Shown piece after piece: positions 11,262-22,075 of a stretch of DNA of 64,000 nt (positions are counted from its first letter, which is position 1; each line of letters opens with the position of its first letter). The notes below the pieces were generated by a model. The model worked only from the letters and a program-made list of their open reading frames with translations. It did no database searches and was not told the DNA's origin. Position numbers and translations under genes: made by a program. This stretch comes from Adiantum capillus-veneris (taxonomy: Eukaryota > Streptophyta > Polypodiopsida > Polypodiales > Pteridaceae): positions 107,407,587-107,471,586 of the forward strand of contig CM043964.1 of NCBI GenBank assembly GCA_014529385.2, in the 5' to 3' direction.

Positions 11262-13211
11262 TGGAAAGGGGGAAATGGGAAAACCACTAGCACACTTGGT
11301 GAATGCCTCTCTATAGCCTAGTGATTTCACAACACCCCTATCCCCTATCAAACACACACCTCAATACCCAATCTGCAAACGACTATTGCCTGTGCTCGTA
11401 CTTGGACTTCACATACCTAGACGTAAAGCAAATTATTTATAACCCTTTAGAGCATTGCATACCCATAGATACAATCCGAACATCCTCTAATAACTCAAGA
11501 TCACTAGCAGACTCAAGTTAGCCCACAAGCTTTCCTCCTCAAGACATATACCACAACTATATAGGGAGCACTCACTCAACACACATCGGAAGCATACATA
11601 TGACCGACATACAACTAGACACAAAAGCGAGAGAAAAGATTAACACTAATTTGTGAATAGGGTGGACAAATACCAAGGAAAAATTCTTCAGAAAAAGGTG
11701 TATGATGCTCCAAGCACGCTAATGATCTCCTACTTTCATGAATGCTCGATTGACTCCTTGCATCCTTTGCTTTTGATCCTCTACACCTGATATGGCATGC
11801 TCCTTTGACTCTCAAGGCCTGACCACTTTCTTGTCCACGGTGTTCTCCTGATTCATGTAACCCTCCTTCATCCCTTGCACGACAGGTAACACCCTCCTCA
11901 GATGGCAAGTTTACCATTCCTTGTTTTATCCCAATGATCATCCACCCTTGGCTAACCTCCTCCTCCTCCTCTATGTGCACTGCTTTCTCAACTCCACTCA
12001 AGTGGCAGTCTCCAATCCCCCTTGCTCTGTGGTGTTGGCAGCCTCTTATGAGTCGCTCCCGGCCTCGCTCTCCTCAAGGAAACCCTTCCTTCTCCCAGCC
12101 TCACCAAGCAACTGCATGGCCAACAAGGCCGCCAACCTCCTGTGCTCACTTGCACGGCTAGCCCCTCGTCAGCAAGGCGGCCTTTTTCTTGATCACGGTC
12201 CAACCTCTCTTGGTGGCCTCTCAACTGCAGCTCCTCCCCATCCCTCTTGGCCCTTCCAGAAGGCTTACGGGCTCCGTCCTCTGCAAACTGGCCGTTTTTA
12301 TCATGTAATGGCAGCACCGGCCCCTCTACCATGCAGCTGGCGTCCCTCCTGTGCTCGCCCCAAGGGCAGCCCCTCACCTGCAGGACGCTATGGTTTCTCT
12401 CTCTGTGCTCGGCCTTGTTCTCCTGAGTGGCGCCCTGGCGGCCCTTCCTCCTTCCCTAAGCTCTGCTCTGTGGTGCCATGGCGGCCTCCATCCTGGCATG
12501 CCCTCACCTCCTCTATAAAACTCCTCCTGTAGTCACCCCCTTTGCAGCCTCCCTTCATGCAATCCCCTGCATGGCCCCACCTCCTACCCTTGGTTCAACA
12601 ATTGGCCTTCTCCTCTTCTGCATGCGCCATCACCTGCCCTCCTCCATGCACTTTCCCTGTTGCAGGTCGTGTTTTTATTTTTGTAGTCTTCAACCTCAGC
12701 TTACTATTTTAAAAAAAATTCGATCTTGGCCTCGCAACACACGCCTGGAACCGTCGAAGGTCAAAAATCTTCACCACACTACATAGCACATGCTTAACTC
12801 CTTGATGCCCCCTTTAAAGCATCGCGTATGAAGCTTTGTCAAAAGAGCATTTCTCACGCCGATAACCATATGGCCGCAACCTGATATAACTCGTTCTGCA
12901 TAATGGATCTCATATAAAAAAGCATCTCATCGGGAATGACATGGCTACTATGACCGTTGACAAACTAGAGCCACCACACTATGGCTCGTTCTGAGAGAGA
13001 TATCCAGCAATCTTCACTACCTTTTAGCATCCTGACCAACATGGTGGAAATCCATCCTTGCTCTGTTCAATATCACATGTGACATACATATTAACTTACA
13101 ACTTGTTGAACCTTGCATCATGCAGCTGCTCCAGCATTATGTCATGCACCTGCTAAGCTTCCTGTACGTGCTTCCTACAAGTCCTTGGGTCGACAATGTT
13201 TGGCTGCACCA
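11262..13211 (-). repeat. LARD-A 5' LTR (1950 bp)
   Basis: Right-hand LTR and partner of 7097-9131. The same TATA-like CTATATAG occurs at 11558-11565. It is about 85 bp shorter than its partner, partly through missing blocks in the C-rich region, so the two have diverged since insertion. Confidence 0.85.
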
Positions 13212-13402
13212 ACGCCAAAAAACTCAAAAAGAGAGGGATGTGGCCCTTTGTAATACATGACATATCGCAAAGTGGCACCATCAAGCTTGCAACATTGGCA
13301 GATGAGGATATGCCTAATTGGGTAAGTGGGTGCAGGTTAAAAAAATATCTTCTCCGATTGACACCAGAAGAGCTACAAACAATTCATGGTACAGACCAAT
13401 GA
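13212..13402 (+). pseudogene. gypsy-1 integrase, C-terminal end
   Basis: Resumption of gypsy-1 after LARD-A. WPFVIHDISQSGTIKLATL and MPNWVSGCRLKKYLLRLT match the C-terminal region of plant gypsy integrases, which follows the GPFxV motif. The frame is open from the junction to the stop at 13400-13402, so this piece had not decayed much before the insertion. Confidence 0.75.
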
Positions 13403-13429
13403 AGAAATCAAGCCCATGCTATTTAGGAA

Positions 13430-14535
13430 TTGGCTAAAGAAGAAGTGAGGATTAGAATATTAAAGTGGAAGGAACAAGCAAACCTTAAGGAAAATTGGTG
13501 GCAGAACAAAGGCATCAATCCTCCTCCAATAGCATCAATTCAAACGGAGCCTACAATGAAAACTCACCATGTAGATATGCCGAGTACAAGCACAGAAACA
13601 ACAATGTGCGAGTTTGAAGATCTAGCCAATACATCAATCCCCGACACTGCCAAAGATGAAATTTAGCGATGGATATCATCAGTAAGAGATCCTTCACACA
13701 AGGAGTATCTGCAATATGAACTCAAGGTGTTGGAGTCAGCTGCCTTTCTCATGATCCCACATGAGTAAGTGGTGAAGAATCTAGGGCATGAAGTGATTGC
13801 ACTTCCATTGATGAGGCAGAGGCTCTCTTATGGAAAAGAAAAATGTTGCCTACCATCGAGCCGAGCCACAAAGGTGATTACAGGGATGTTCCTGTAACCA
13901 CTATACATGTACAAATGATCATCGAGAATCAATTAACTTGGCAAAAGAAATGGTTCGAGCACCATCCAAAAGGTGAAACCTATTACAAAAATGCTCCTCA
14001 GCATCTTTGGATCGACACGACCTATTGTCCCATCAACAAAAGGCAATCCTGGGATAGCTTCTATTCCTAGAAAAGCAAGAGACCAATTGTTCTCAACTAC
14101 CCGGTAATAACAAAGCTAGAAAATAACCTTTTCTTATCAGAGAATTATATGATTCACACACTCAAAGGAGTCATCAATACCATGAAGGAAGTACCAGATC
14201 TTGCATGCCAAATGCTTGTAAAGATTTCAAAAATGCTAAACACCCGCATAATGACTTTCAATGATATTGAAGCACCGAAGAATCCCTGGAAAGTATTTGT
14301 GGAAGCAACAAGAGGATTATGCTGGAATCTGGAAACTGAAGTTCCCAAAAGAAACATCATCATGGGATTATATGCACGAGTCATGTTTTCTCCCTCACAC
14401 TACATGCAAACCTTTGAGGAGGCATTCATGAGAGGAGTTTTTGAAGTTAGCTCCTCCATATTTAATCCCATGACCAAGGATTTACCGGCTAGGCATATTG
14501 CATATCAGAGAGCTGACAACAAGGATGGAGATTGA
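13430..14535 (+). pseudogene. gypsy-1 accessory ORF after integrase (unknown family)
   Basis: A coding region of about 370 codons between integrase and the polypurine tract. It is broken by a frame change near 13670-13840 and a TAG at 14068. The C-terminal half is similar in order and spacing to ORFs in LARD-B (28902-29833) and LARD-C (35069-36028). Shared landmarks are LNYP, EYM/NYM..TL, DL(A/S)C.M..KI..ML, (R/K)GLC, and a block with MF.PS..M....EAF..G.F....IF.P. I know no named domain that fits, and no membrane segment or signal peptide is obvious. Some retroelements carry an envelope-like gene in this position, but nothing in the sequence shows that function. Confidence 0.6.
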
Positions 14536-14643
14536 AGCAAGAGCAGAGAAACTCAGATGACTCATATGGACACTGGAAAAAAGAATGATAAACTACTTAA
14601 GGCAACAATGAAATGCAATTACACGAGGACATGCAATGAATAT

Positions 14644-14654
14644 GAAAAGGAGAA
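14644..14654 (+). other. gypsy-1 polypurine tract
   Basis: GAAAAGGAGAA immediately before the TGTTTGG that opens the 3' LTR. It follows the accessory ORF by about 110 bp. Confidence 0.55.
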
Positions 14655-15551
14655 TGTTTGGTGGATACAATGGACTGTCACCTAAAAGTTCAGATACATG
14701 TCAAACTTTGTTGTATTCAATCCTTTTTTTCCAAAAGAAGCCTTGTAATTCTGCTATTAATGATTCTCAAAGTGTAATTTAGCATGTTATTATCTATTAC
14801 CCACTCAAAACCTACAAGCCTTGTAAAGTGGCCAATGACCGTAAGAAACGGTCCCAAGTTTTTAAGTCAACCCCTTAGTTTTGAAAGACACATTAACATT
14901 ATCTTTGGGAATTACTCGACGTCAACTGAGAGCTGTATTTCTGCTACAATTTGTAATCAACCTTTCTCCTTGTCTGGTAATCAGAATCAATTCCAAAAGC
15001 ACATTGTGTTCCTGGTCTCTTGCTCTTGAATCTAAGTGTAATCATTCTCAATTTTGTTGTGGTTTGTGACGTTTTGTCTGTGAGCTAAATGCGTTGATTT
15101 GAGGTCTTAAATGGTTATTTGTTGATGTTTTGACCTTGGAAGAGTGTTTCTAAGCGTGAAGGGAACCTTTCTTTGTAGTTTTGTTTCAATTATCTATACA
15201 TTTTTGGGATGGATTGTGATTTGTGTGCCTTCCCAAATGACTGCAAAACTTGGTAGGATTATCCCTTAGGTCTTGTAACACCCTCCTAAGTTTTGTTGCA
15301 TTCCAAATTTGTTTGGATGCCGAAAAGACATGATTACCTAGAGCGGTGAGACTGGACATAGGCTGATTTTTTGACTAGGAAGTGATTGATTTTCTATTGT
15401 AGATGCATGAACAGCTCTTTAGGTTTACTTCTTAGAAATTGACAATCTCATCGAGTCTCGTGCCCCATCCCAAGTCGCTTCCCTATGTATTGACATTATA
15501 TTAGTGCTAGATAGCTATGTTGTGGACGTCCATCGTGGTGACCCGCTAATA
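14655..15551 (+). repeat. gypsy-1 3' LTR (about 897 bp)
   Basis: Begins TGTTTGG after the polypurine tract. Its last 450 bp resemble 48110-48563 (shared words include GACAATCTCA, GTGCCCCATC and GACATTAT), where the LTR end CTAACA is followed by a tRNA-Asp-like primer site. By that alignment this copy ends at CTAATA (15551). Both ends are set by alignment rather than a matched pair, since the 5' LTR is outside the window. Confidence 0.55.
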
Positions 15552-16312
15552 CTTGTGTACGCACTACTGATTTGAAAAATCTTAGGTCAAGTTGTCACCA
15601 TGGGTACATGGATCGCGATCCATGTTTGGAGGCCAAACTGACTCCTCTTGGTACCATCAAAATCAACATGATTAGTTGGTTCTATGGTTTCAATTTTTTT
15701 GAAAATGGACCTCTGGATTTAAAGTTAGGTTAGTTTTGGCACTTTGTCAGAGTACTTGGCAGCAGTTTTGGCTTTTGACTTGGTTTTTGATATCCAAATT
15801 CAGTTTTGAAAAGACCACTAGACTCCTTGTGATGTCCTCTAGCTATGGTGCAAGTTTGGTATCAATCTGTGAGACAGAGAAACATGGATCACGATCCATG
15901 TACCTATGTGTCAAAAGGTACTAAAACTTGGCACACAACTTGTCCTTGGTGTCCTGATCCTTACTATATGGTTTTTATGTGATTTGGATCACTTTAGGTC
16001 AAACAAAAGTTAATTCACAGGTCTATTTTAGGGGTTTCAGGACTTTTTGACAAAACTCCTTTGGAGGCTTTTGTTCACAATGGTCTCTGCTACAGGCTGG
16101 AAAAGTTTCTCTCCAAAAATTTCTCAGGGGTACATGGATCGCGATCCATGTTCCACCCTTTTGGACTTGATCTTTGGTGTGCTAACAGCTTGTGATGTTT
16201 GTAGCTTGCTCCACAAAGAATTTGGATTTGGATCAGTTTTGCCCAACCAAACGTGAATTCTATGTTCTGCTATGACAATTTTGACAATGTTCTCTTTTTG
16301 GCTCTTTTGACC
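15552..16312. repeat. Non-coding stretch with three copies of a 20-nt palindrome
   Basis: The perfect palindrome ACATGGATCGCGATCCATGT occurs at 15606-15625 and 16132-16151. A one-mismatch copy (ACGATC centre) is at 15882-15901. The spacing is 276 and 250 bp. The surrounding sequence is T- and G-rich without convincing coding. It lies between the gypsy-1 LTR and the truncated chromovirus LTR and may be part of an unrecognised repeat. Confidence 0.75.
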
Positions 16313-16521
16313 ACAACCCTAAGTTCTTTTGCTCCATTGGTTAACCTTGCTCTTTGATAGACCATCTCTCATTTGGGCCCCTTTACCATTGGCCCCGTGT
16401 TGAAATAGATCTATAAGCATATATGTATCTTAATCCTTGTTCTTGTTTATTCTCCCACATTAAGTGATCAGCTTAATATGAGAAAATCATTTGGGTTGGT
16501 TAGATATTAGCTTTTATGACA
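16313..16521 (-). repeat. Chromovirus A 3' LTR, truncated
   Basis: Matches the last 200 bp of the right LTR (about 23300-23510), including GATAGACCATCTCTCATTTG and ATTCTCCCACATTAAGTGAT. Similarity stops abruptly near 16313, so the remaining roughly 1.2 kb has been lost or replaced. Confidence 0.8.
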
Positions 16522-16904
16522 TTACCTCTCTCTTGAAATCATAGTCGTCCTCGACTATGAGGGAGAATAGATAAAGTCGTAGTTATTAGTCAATTTCACT
16601 TAGCGGGTAGAGGATCCCTTTTTACACTACAACATCTTTCCAAGATGGATGAATAATCCATTTGGTGCTTGGGAGACGTAGCTGTTGCAAGCATGTCTGC
16701 TCTTTAGTCCAATTTTCCCAAAGTAGAGTGACCAATTCTACTTGGTGTTTGAGAGACGTCGTCATCACAAACATGATTCTAAGCATGCACACTATTTAAA
16801 TTTGTGCACAATAAAAAAAAATAACTAGTCTTATAAGACAAAAACATGGGTCATTTAAAAGAAATTGTACATTTTCTTACTCTAATGTAGCATTGTAAGC
16901 ATTG
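16522..16904 (-). other. Chromovirus A 3' untranslated region with polypurine tract and hairpin
   Basis: The - strand reads AAGAGAGAGGTAA directly before the LTR start TGTCATAAAAGC, a good polypurine tract. Next to it CATAGTCG-TCCT-CGACTATG (16540-16559) is a perfect 8-bp stem with a 4-nt loop. The corresponding site in copy B (about 37875) is mutated. No coding is seen in this block. Confidence 0.5.
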
Positions 16905-17110
16905 ACAAGGTTCATACTATCCTTAAGCTGTATTCCTTGCATCCATCTAGCATCTTGAAAAGGATAATTTTTGAATTTAATAAGATACCGTCAGATAATC
17001 TTACCATGTCGTAGTACCTTGTCTTCATGCCGAAGAATAGCTTCGGGTTGTAGCACCTCTTCTTGGTCTTCAACTTTTGGAGGGTCTTCAATAATTGCTT
17101 CACTTGGTGG
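16905..17110 (-). pseudogene. Chromovirus A chromodomain-like C-terminus
   Basis: Read on the - strand, this region encodes a tail with an acidic linker and then KFKNYPF.DARWM, the tryptophan-containing core expected of a chromodomain fused to integrase. Such domains direct insertion to particular chromatin. The matching part of copy B has DARSM, with the tryptophan codon altered. Stops interrupt the frame. Confidence 0.6.
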
Positions 17111-17129
17111 TTCTCATTTGTAGGGCTTG

Positions 17130-18235
17130 AGTAGGCTCACATGAAAAGCATTGTGTATGAGCCAATGGTTGGGCAACTTGAATTATTAGGCCGTCTCATT
17201 AATGGGCTTCAAGATTTGGAAAGGATCATAGTATCTTTTTGCTAGTTTAGCATAATACTTTTGATGGCCCGTAGGATTTTGCCCGTCGTATGCCTTAATC
17301 GAGACTTAGGAAACTTGGGTAAGACCCAATCATTTTCTTTGAATGTTAAGGCCCTTCTGTGCTTGTCAGCAATAGCTTTTTGCCTTCGTTGAGAGATGGA
17401 TATAGCCTCCTTAATCTTTTGAAAAGGTCACGGCTATACTCATCTGCGGCGAAGATCTTCCCATGTACTTTCAGTAGCAAGGGACTTTTAGGTCTTCCCT
17501 CAATGATCTCAAAAGGTGCTTTTCCCATATAAGTATGTACAGTATTATTGTAAGCATACTCTACAAGAGGTAAGTATTTTTCCCATTGTGAGCGTTGATC
17601 TACTTCTGTAACATAAGTCTTGAGTAGATCGAGTATCGTAAGATTGGCTATCTCACTTTGGCCATGCGTTTGTGGGTGATAGGCCAAAGAGAAATTTAAT
17701 CTTGTTCCTAGATTTTCAAAGAGACCTTTCTAGAAATTACTGGTCATTCTAAGATCTCTATCTGACATGATGGATGTTGGTAATCCATGGTGTTTGAAAA
17801 TCTGAGATATGAAGAGAGTTGCCATTTGGTGTGCCTTAATAGTCTTTTTGACAGAAATAAAGTGTGCTTGTTTGCTAAACCTATCGACTATTGTGCATAT
17901 TCCCGTATTATCATGGACAGACTTGGGTAATCCAAAGATGAAATCCATGGATATACTCTCCCATGGTGAATTTGGGATAGGCAATGGCTGGAGTAAACCA
18001 GGTTGCTTCCCTCTATCATATTTGGTCTTTTGGCATACTACACATTTTGAAACATACTCTTGTATGTCCACTTTCAAGGTAGGCCAATAGAAATACGTCT
18101 CTACTCCTTGAAGAGTAGGTTGAATACCTCTATGCCCCACATAAAGAGGAGCATATGATTCATACATAACTTTCTTACGAAGGGAATGGGTAACACATAG
18201 CCTATTGCCGTGGAGAAGATAACCATCTTGCCAAG
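17130..18235 (-). pseudogene. Chromovirus A integrase
   Basis: The HHCC zinc domain (HRGIQPTLQ.., then KCVVCQKTKYDRGKQPG) is in the frame 17730-18167. The catalytic core follows with SMDFIFGLP (Asp) and SIMSDRDLRMTSNF (Asp). After a stop, 17346-17687 continues with MAYHPQTHGQSEIANLTI, where the Glu lies in the GQSE motif. VEYAYNNTVHTYMGKAPFE is the typical downstream block. Frame changes at about 17700 and 17340 break it. Confidence 0.85.
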
Positions 18236-18245
18236 TGAATGGTTC

Positions 18246-18700
18246 CTATTTCTTCCCCAAAGCAAGGGCTGACATTATGTCTTTAAATTCAGGGTCAGTA
18301 GCATACTCATCTATCATAGAAGATAGATCATTGTGAGTAGCTATAGACACCGCATTGACTTTTGGTTTTCGTGAAAGTGCATCGGCCACTTGATTGTGCT
18401 TACCGGCAACGTGAGCAATATGGAAATTAAATTGCAAAAGAAAAATTGCCCACCTCATTTGTTTGTCGGAGAGCTTGGTTTGCATCATGAAATACTTGAG
18501 ACTTTGGTGACTGGTTCGTAGAATGAATGGAGTCCCCAATAAGTAGTGCTTCCATGTGAGTCTAGGGCATGTAGAACAACTAAAATCTCTTTCTCATAAA
18601 TGCTCAAGACTCGTTCAGCGATATTGAGACTACGGCTCTCATATGCTATGGCATGCCCTTCTTGAAGCAAAACTGCTCCAAGGCAATCACCACAAGCACC
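18246..18700 (-). pseudogene. Chromovirus A RNase H
   Basis: Two overlapping frames (18485-18670 and 18246-18539) contain GHAIAYESRSLNIAE and YEKEILVVLHAL, then HVAGKHNQVADALSRKP. These are the A-Y-x-S-R, Y-x-x-x-E and N-x-x-A-D-A-L-S-R blocks of Ty3/gypsy RNase H. A frame shift near 18540 separates them. Confidence 0.85.
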
Positions 18701-19944
18701 ACATTGGACCTCAAATGGTTTTGAGAGATTCGGAAGCTTGAGGACTGGTTGGGAGGTAAGCTTCTCCTTGAGCTTATCAGAAGCATTTGCTCTTTAGCAG
18801 TCCATACATACTCAACATTCTTCTTAGTTAAGTCATGTAGTGGTCTTGCGATTTGAGAGAACTTTGCTATGAAACGTCTATAGTATGCGCACATACCAAT
18901 AAAGCTTCTTAGCTCATGTAGATTCTTTGGGTTAGGCCATGCTTTTATTACCTCTAACTTTGATGGATCCATACGGATACCATCTTGAGAGATAATATGA
19001 CCTAGGTATTGAATCTCTTGAAGGAAAAATTAGCTTTTCTTTTGATTGAGGAAAAGCTTATTCTCCCTCAATGCTTGAAAAACCTCTTGGAAATGTTGCT
19101 TATGTTCTTCCAAATACTTGGAGTAGATGATGATATCATCAAAGAACACTCCAGTGAATTTGCGATAAGGTCTAAAAATTTTCTCCATTAGACGATTGAA
19201 TGTAGCTGGCGCAGTAGTCAAACCAAAATGCATGACTAAATATTCATAAAGACCAAATGTTGTGCAAAACGTGGTCTTTAGGATATCTTCATCCACTATC
19301 CTTATTTGATGATAGCCACTCTTAAGGTCAATCCTACTGAAGTAGGTAGAACCTTGTAGCTTATCAAACAGATCTTCTACCCGAGGTACGGGAAATTTGT
19401 TTTTGATAGTGATATGGTTTAGTGCTCGATAGTCCACACACATACGGTATGTACCATTTTTCTTTTGCACTAAAAGGACTGAAGAACAAAAGGGAGAGGA
19501 ACTAGGCCTCACCATCCCTTTGTCTACCAATTCCTGTACTTGCCTCACGATCTCTTCTTGTTGAGCTTGAGAGACTCGATAAGAAGGCTTGTTAGGCGGT
19601 GAGCTTCCTGGAAGGAGCTCAATACGATGGTCATCATCCCATCGTTTTGGAGGTAAGTCCATAGGGATATCATCGATGAACACATCTTGGAATCCTTTTA
19701 GAAATTTAGACAAGTCTAACTCTTCTTGATTCCTCCCATCTACATTTGATGAAACATTAGGATCTTTTAGAGACTCTTTGACAAAAATCATGTACGCAGA
19801 AACTAAGCTCTTCATTGATTTATCAAAAGCAGGAGAATTTACAAGTGGAATGGTGAGACCATGCTCACTAGAATCTAGATACATATTCTTTCCCCTGTAG
19901 GTGAAGTAGATTCTCCTTTCAGGGAACTTCATATTGGCAGCCAT
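18640..19944 (-). pseudogene. Chromovirus A reverse transcriptase
   Basis: The 304-residue frame at 19030-19944 holds a largely intact palm: VLLVQKKNGTYRMCVDYRAL (about residues 156-175), FSRIDLKSGYHQI (202-214) and the catalytic VFFDDIIIYS (266-275), with the usual F-x-D-D. The thumb and connection continue in 18646-18972 with HELRSFIGMCAYYRRFI. A stop at 19030 and frameshifts prevent one continuous product. Upstream residues 1-120 are the protease-RT linker. Confidence 0.88.
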
Positions 19945-19964
19945 GCGATCAAACCATGGCGCCC

Positions 19965-20249
19965 CTAGGATAGCATCCTCATGTTGGACAGGAGAAATGA
20001 AGAAGTCTTCATTTCGACATAGCTTTGGACATGAAGCCTCAACTTCCCAATCAAGGGAGTAACGGAGGCTTGCTGTCCCTTAAAAGCTGTGTCAGCCATT
20101 ACCATATCTCGTATCTCGAAAGCTTGAATGCCCAACTTGGTGGCCAGCTCCATTGATATGAAGTTGTGAGTAGAGCCAGGTTGAAACAAGCTGAAGGCAT
20201 CATGCTCTCTTACCTTTCCCCAAGCATAGGAAAGCGATGATCTTTGCAA
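19965..20249 (-). pseudogene. Chromovirus A aspartic protease with altered active site
   Basis: The segment LFQPGSTHNFISMELATKLG (about residues 20-39) aligns with the plant gypsy protease motif LxDSGSTHNFIS. The catalytic Asp-Ser has become Gln-Pro, so the enzyme as encoded would be dead. The frame otherwise continues well (MVMADTAFKGQQ). It overlaps the gag frame end by about 40 bp. Confidence 0.7.
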
Positions 20250-21653
20250 TGAGTGTCCTCTTTTGGAGCTTCGATGGTGGAAGCCCTAGGAGTCTCACTG
20301 TGAACATTCTTTTTGGAGCAAGATCGATAGCCGTGTCCTTGCTCCCCACACTTGAAACACTTATGGTCCTTGCAAAAAGCTTCAAGATCTTCAGGAGAAA
20401 TTTTGTTTTTACCTTTGTAAACACCCTTATCCTTTGACCGATTGTTGTTGTCGTTGTTGTGGGAAGTGCCTTGGGAAGAATTTTGAGCATTGCTCTTCTC
20501 CTTTGCATCATTTTTGTCATTGTTTTCCATGGGCTGGCCATTTCATCGAGCCCCTTGATGAAAATTGGTGTGTGAAGCAACCATGGTGTGATGGATTACT
20601 TCACTAATAGAGCCAGGCCATTGAGAGTTGATGTATTCGGCCATCTCTTTAGGAAATCCCGCACGAAACTGCTACCTTTTCTCAGCAAAGTCTATCTTTT
20701 GAAAGACAATGGCCTTGAGATGTAAATCCCAAAACTTCTCTACATACTTGTGGATAGACTCATGAGAGAGAAGCTTCAAACTACGCCATTCGGTAAGCAC
20801 TTTGTCCTTTGCATCTCTTGCTTGCAAGGAATTGCTTCATGATGGAAACTCGTAGAGTTTTCCATGTCTTTGGGGCTTCACCGTTGCCATGAAGGCTAGC
20901 CCACCATTGACGAGCTGATTTTTGAAAGTGCATAGCTACATGGTGTAGCTTGGAGGACTCTGTAAAGCCCTCGTCTCCAAAAGCTGCATCAAATTGTTGG
21001 ATGAAGGCCAACACTTTGTCGGTAGCACCAAAGGTGCCATCATAAGTGAGAAAAGAGATACTCTTTCCTCCCTCCTTGACCTTTTTTAACTTTTGGTATG
21101 TTCTTCATGCAGGGAATGATTTGCAATGTCCTCCCCTCTTGTATTCTCTAGGAGAATAACCATAGCTTTCATCGAAAGAGGAGGAAGGTGAAGAAGAAGG
21201 AGAAGAGGGTGCCCTCTTCCTTGCCCTTTTCTTCCTTTTTTTCCTCTCTTCTCTTTTCGAATGACGAGGAGAAGGACTGTGTGTTGATCTTTTCCTCTTG
21301 GGAGGAGTGGGCGATGGTCTAGACCGCTGTCTTCGTGGAGCCACATCTTCATAGGAACTTAAATTTTCATTGCTTGCTTGCTCTTTGGATTCCTCCTCTC
21401 GTATGGGAGAGAGTCTTCTTTTGGGGGTCTCTTCATGAGGCCTCCTAAGCTCTCTCTCCTCATGGAGAGAAAGGGAAATTCCATAAACACAAAGTTGTTG
21501 AGTAACTTCGGCTTGCAAAGTAGGGTTGCCCAGAGCTTGCTGCAACCTAGTGATAAGATAATTCACAAACATGGGAGCATCATCATTAGAACCTTCATGT
21601 GCAAAATCAAAGCTACCGATGTTCATTCTACTCTCTTGATTATTGTCAGCCAT
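20200..21653 (-). pseudogene. Chromovirus A gag with one zinc knuckle
   Basis: I start it at MADNNQESRMNIG (21653), because the earlier Met lies in poor context nearer the primer site. The N-terminal half is Arg/Ser/Lys-rich (about 21100-21450). The capsid part is at 20781-21014, with KLHHVAMHFQKSARQWWASL matching the LxGxAxxWW helix. The nucleocapsid has CFKCGEQGHGYRSC (C-x2-C-x4-H-x4-C) in the frame 20210-20530. At least three frameshifts separate these parts. Confidence 0.75.
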
Positions 21654-22062
21654 GTTAACAAAATTTATGTATGTACTTAGTGTATGCTTTGGCAATTCAA
21701 AACCTTAGTTGCCACTCCTCTTAGCCTTTGAAAATCGGCTCTCAAGTATCTACACCCACGGCTCGAAGTGGTTAATTATAGAGTAGAGGAGTAGGTCTAA
21801 CATAGCAGAGTTGCCGAGGGCTAGCTCCTTTTGGATTTCTTATGGCTCAATAATGGTAAAGCCGTAGGCAAGTCTAAAAAGACTCCATTTATTAAGTCCA
21901 AATCTCTTGAGGTGTGCACCATACCTCACATAGTGGACTCAATGGGCTCAACAAAACCGATAATAGATCGCAATTCCACTTATCCTAATATAATTAACAA
22001 TATCAACCATTGATAGGCTACTTAAGGACCTCTCTTCTTAAGCAAGAAAAAAGAAATCAAAT

Positions 22063-22074
22063 GCTCTGATACCA
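22063..22074 (-). other. Chromovirus A primer-binding site (tRNA-iMet)
   Basis: The + strand GCTCTGATACCA is the complement of TGGTATCAGAGC, which pairs with the 3' end of plant initiator methionine tRNA. It lies 1 bp inside the 5' LTR. Confidence 0.9.
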
Positions 22075-22075
22075 A

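Larger units (their letters stand above)
7097..13211 (-). mobile_element. LARD-A: pol-less LTR retrotransposon with 2-kb LTRs
   Basis: A complete element inserted into gypsy-1 integrase. Two long direct repeats (7097-9131 and 11262-13211) begin TGGAAAGGGG and end GGCTGCACCA on the + strand. Flanks are ..ACGC before the left end and ACGC after the right end, compatible with a 4-5 bp target duplication. The internal region is only 2.1 kb and encodes gag and gag-like protein on the - strand, with no protease, RT or integrase. That makes it a large retrotransposon derivative that must borrow enzymes from an autonomous relative. Integrase coding resumes exactly after the right LTR. Confidence 0.85.
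1..15551 (+). mobile_element. Ty3/gypsy retrotransposon gypsy-1 (5' end outside window)
   Basis: A decayed LTR retrotransposon on the + strand. Its order is gag zinc knuckles, aspartic protease, reverse transcriptase, RNase H, integrase, an additional ORF, polypurine tract and 3' LTR. That order (integrase after RNase H) is the Ty3/gypsy arrangement. The 5' LTR and start of gag lie upstream of the window. Two later insertions split it: a probable solo LTR at 3771-4727 and LARD-A at 7097-13211. Stops and frameshifts occur in every domain, so it is a relic. The 3' LTR resembles the LTR at about 48001-48563, which is followed by a tRNA-Asp type primer site, suggesting gypsy-1 used the same primer. 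Confidence 0.85.

Noticed and set aside
15736-16256. Short + strand frames around the palindromes
   Set aside because: No conserved motif, and the codon pattern looks like non-coding T-rich DNA.
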